Part shown: positions 61,363 to 64,000 of the stretch, one piece after another | Numbering within the stretch: the stretch's first letter is position 1 | How the letters are laid out: the number at the start of each line of letters is the position of its first letter | From: Neurospora tetrasperma FGSC 2508 | Taxonomy: Eukaryota > Ascomycota > Sordariomycetes > Sordariales > Sordariaceae | Length of the DNA stretch: 64,000 bases | NCBI RefSeq assembly: GCF_000213175.1 | Contig: NW_009799179.1 | Span: 7,892,059 to 7,956,058, forward strand | Reading direction: 5' to 3' | Notes under the pieces: generated by a model | What the model was told of the DNA's origin: nothing | What the model saw: the letters and a program-made list of their open reading frames with translations, nothing else | Databases searched by the model: none | Made by a program: the position numbers and the translations under genes

Positions 61363-63240
61363 GTTAGGGGGTTTCTTTTGTGTGGGGATAAGGTTTTGTT
61401 ATGGGTTCTTTTTTTTTCTTTTTTTCTTTGGGGGGCCGCCGGAGTTGAGGCTTAGAGGAGCAAACAAACGTGGTGCAAGATAAATGGCGTTGGTGTCAAT
61501 GTTGATCCTTGCTTGTGTGCCGGGTTGTGGAATGTGGAGGACTTGGTTGTGACGGTTTAACCGGTTGATTTGCCCGTCTTTGAATAGTGAGATATTGAGT
61601 GATGATGTGTTAGATGGATGAATGGCGGGCGTTTGTTGTTATATGAGGTTGAAAAGGGTTTTTTTCTTCTTCTTGGTGCTGGGTTTTGCGTATGTGATAT
61701 ATCCATACCGCTGCAAGGTCTCTAGGGGCAAGTTTTAGACGGTGTTGTTTTGGTTATGCTCCAACAACAAGAAGTACATGCTTTTGCTGACTAGTAGTTA
61801 TGACTTAGTTCTGTGTGAAGTTTTTGTGAAATAGGGTTTGCATATAAGTGGAATAAAGAGGGTGTAAAGGAACCGAAAGGTATATTCCTCGGGAAATTAG
61901 TGAATGACTGTATTAGACATGTCGTCCTTAACTACCCTCCCAGCTTAATTCATGGTTATATTCTCATATGCTCGATGCATCATTGGCCATGGGATCCGTG
62001 GGATCAGTTGGTTGAATCTCATTGAAGATGTTGACTCAGTGGTAGTCTTTGTAAAGTGGAAAACGGGCTGATCGGAAGAGGAACTGTAGTCCAAAGACTT
62101 GTCTCAACTGTGTCATACCCAAAAGTTCCCAGGTCATTGTCCACAACTACTATTTTACCATTCTGTCAACCCTTGCCATCGCCGAACTGGTGGGCTTTTA
62201 AGTCGTTCTCCCATAACGATCATGAAAGACTGTTCACTCCCGCTCATGCAGTGTTTCTTACATACGTACGCGACATCCCTCATTATGCAGTCCTATGGCC
62301 TTGCAGTATGATTTCAGCCATACTGATTGCAGTATCGAAATTTGATGCGTACTCGCCTTCACTCGAAAACGCAGCCCACTGACATGCAGGAGATGTTTGA
62401 GACGCCCATGGATCAAGTTTCTTCGATGGGTTGTCTTCACCAACAACCTGTGAGTTTCTTGCTACTTGGGCTGCGGATGCATTGTGTCCACAAGGCAAGC
62501 CAACAACCGTCCGAAACATGCTGTAGGAGATTCGCGTTGAATGGATTCCTAGACCATTGACTGGCATTCCAGGGCTATTTACATACAGACTGAAGCTGAG
62601 AGTGGGCGAAAGAAGGTCGGGTTCAAACCTCGCCGAGGTCTGGCACACATAGCAGCTGGCAGCCAAGAGAAAGCAGGAGAAGGTAATAAGATCAAATGAC
62701 AACACCTCAAGACATAGAATTTTACACGAACTTTGAAGATAGGGTTGGCGACGACTCCCGCAGTTAACAGAGCGAGTGATATGTGTCTCAGGAAGGTGCC
62801 GACAGTAAGGTACGTGCCCGGCTAAGTAGAGTATACTGATGGCTGCCGATACACGTAAGGTGAGAGCGAGAACTTGCACTTTGCACAAAATCAACAAAAT
62901 GTTGGACTGGGTATGAATAGTCATTCGGAACTGACAATTTTCCAGTTATGCGGTGCGAATACGTTCATCAACCACAACTTGGATATGAATACACGATGAG
63001 CGCATTCAAGAAGCCACAAATGATTTTCACAATGTGTCGCCTACAAACCCGACGATGCAAATGAAATGACCAAAGACCACAAAACATCCCACACAAACGA
63101 CGATCTGGAAGCCCCGGCCCAGAACAATTTCTCCCGGCCATAATGCCACAACCTCAACAGCCGCCGTCATCAAGAAATGAAAGATCCCTCAACGCATCCA
63201 GGAACCCAACTACCTCCACCCACAACACCCCATGATCATT
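61363..63240. other. convergent intergenic, 1.9 kb
   Basis: 3' flanks of the two neighbouring genes. No gene is seen. Confidence 0.6.
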
Positions 63241-63931
63241 TCATTTCCTCCCATCCACCCCCCCAACCTCATATCCCCCATCAGCATCCACAACCTCCAC
63301 ACTCAGACTCGACCTCCTATACCTCCCCCACCCCCCCAAGCCAGGTGAATCCGCCAACCCTCCTCCATCGTCCTCCCCCTCCCCCTCTCGTGTCCCCAAA
63401 TGAAAGGTCCCACTAACCCCACCGCAAAAACTCGACCCCCTCCTCCTTTGCATGATCGACAACGGAACGGGATGCGGAATCTCTTCCGGCGCCGGGTGCG
63501 CAGACCCAGTCATGCCAACATCCACCGAATTCCCGCGCCCGGCTTTGCACAAAGCGTAGTCGCCCGAGTCAAAGTACTTGCGCTCTCTGAGATGACGCGC
63601 GAAGCGGGTGGTCACTGCGTTGGTGGTCGCGTTGGGACCAGTGCTTGTTATGGTTGCCGGTTGGAGAGAGGAGCCGGAGTTTGTAGGGGTGGTGTAGGGG
63701 GTTGTTGAAGTGGAGGAGGGGGCTGGTGTGGAGGGAGGTTTGGATGCGAGGTTAGAGGGAAGACGACCATAGAGGCGGAAGACGCGTAGGTCCTTTTCGG
63801 AGAGGGACTGGTTGGGTTATTTAGTAGATGATCATGAATGTGGATGGGGTGGAAAGGGGATAAGATTGAAAAGGGGGGAGGGGTAGGGGACTCACGGATG
63901 TGTCGAAGCCCTGGGTTGGAGGAGCAGCCAT
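63241..63931 (-). CDS. endosulfine/ARPP-19 family PP2A inhibitor (Igo-like)
   Basis: Exons 63896-63931 and 63241-63807 give 200 aa; the 88-bp GTGAGT...CCAG intron rejoins FDTS|SLSEKDLRVFRLYGRLP. The core RERKYFDSGDYALCKAG holds FDSGDY, the family signature whose Ser is phosphorylated by Greatwall/Rim15 kinases, turning the protein into an inhibitor of PP2A-B55. In yeast, Igo1/2 act this way at entry into quiescence and also protect certain mRNAs. A Ser/Thr/Pro linker separates the N-terminal helix from the core, wider than in yeast. The C-terminal half is disordered, with Gly/Arg/Ser repeats. The whole gene lies in the window, 69 bp from its edge. Confidence 0.88.
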
Positions 63932-64000
63932 TTTGGGAGTTATAAAGGTATGCGTGTGCCGTTGCTTTGTGTTGTCAAAGCCCTTGTGGGGTAAATACTA

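Noticed and set aside
1-64000. CRISPR arrays, bacterial operons, riboswitches and prophage genes
   Set aside because: Nothing of the kind is seen. Spliceosomal introns and intron-bearing tRNAs show nuclear fungal DNA.

Overview
This is a window of filamentous-ascomycete nuclear DNA, most likely Neurospora or a very close Sordariaceae relative. Genes are split by 50-120 bp introns with GTRNGT donors and CTAAC/CTGAC-type branch sites, tRNA genes carry short introns, and the left edge is an AT-rich, stop-riddled tract that looks RIP-mutated. The local order of a CBM1-bearing AA9 copper monooxygenase, a small methyltransferase and a highly reducing polyketide synthase, followed by cupins, SDRs, an epoxide hydrolase, a flavin monooxygenase and a berberine-bridge-type oxidase, matches what I recall of the N. 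crassa NCU02916-NCU02918 neighbourhood and its srd (sordarial, a salicylaldehyde polyketide) cluster. That match is from memory, not from a search.

Layout. 1-1400: RIP-like AT-rich relic. 1.7 kb: intron-containing tRNA-Ile. 2-4.7 kb: RBR-type E3 ubiquitin ligase with C-terminal membrane helices (-). 6.1-8.5 kb: RhoGAP-fold protein lacking the arginine finger (-). 8.5-11.6 kb: no gene seen. 11.6-12.8 kb: AA9 monooxygenase with CBM1 (-). 13.5-14.1 kb: class I methyltransferase (-).

14.8-40.4 kb is the biosynthetic cluster: HR-PKS (-), cupin (-), SDR (+), cupin (+), SDR (-), SDR (+), epoxide hydrolase (+), FAD monooxygenase (+) and secreted FAD-linked oxidase (-). These nine genes equal the nine letters srdA-srdI in map order. 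The PKS should build the chain. The SDRs and cupins would adjust oxidation state and promote ring formation and aromatisation to a salicylaldehyde. The epoxide hydrolase, monooxygenase and secreted oxidase would tailor the product. Two more tRNAs (Ile, Glu) sit between the monooxygenase and the oxidase. A second FAD-linked oxidase lies divergently at 42.8-44.6 kb.

46-53.9 kb holds a divergent pair of large proteins I do not recognise: a 1282-residue protein (-) with a beta-rich N-terminal half and hydrophobic C-terminal segments, and a beta-rich protein (+) whose reading frame is broken or unusually spliced at 53.0 kb. The right end carries a pyridoxal-reductase-type aldo-keto reductase (-), a fungal transcription-factor-like protein without a visible zinc cluster (+), and an endosulfine/Igo-type PP2A inhibitor (-). 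Gene models are spliced by hand from donor, acceptor, branch-site and reading-phase agreement. All totals given are divisible by three.
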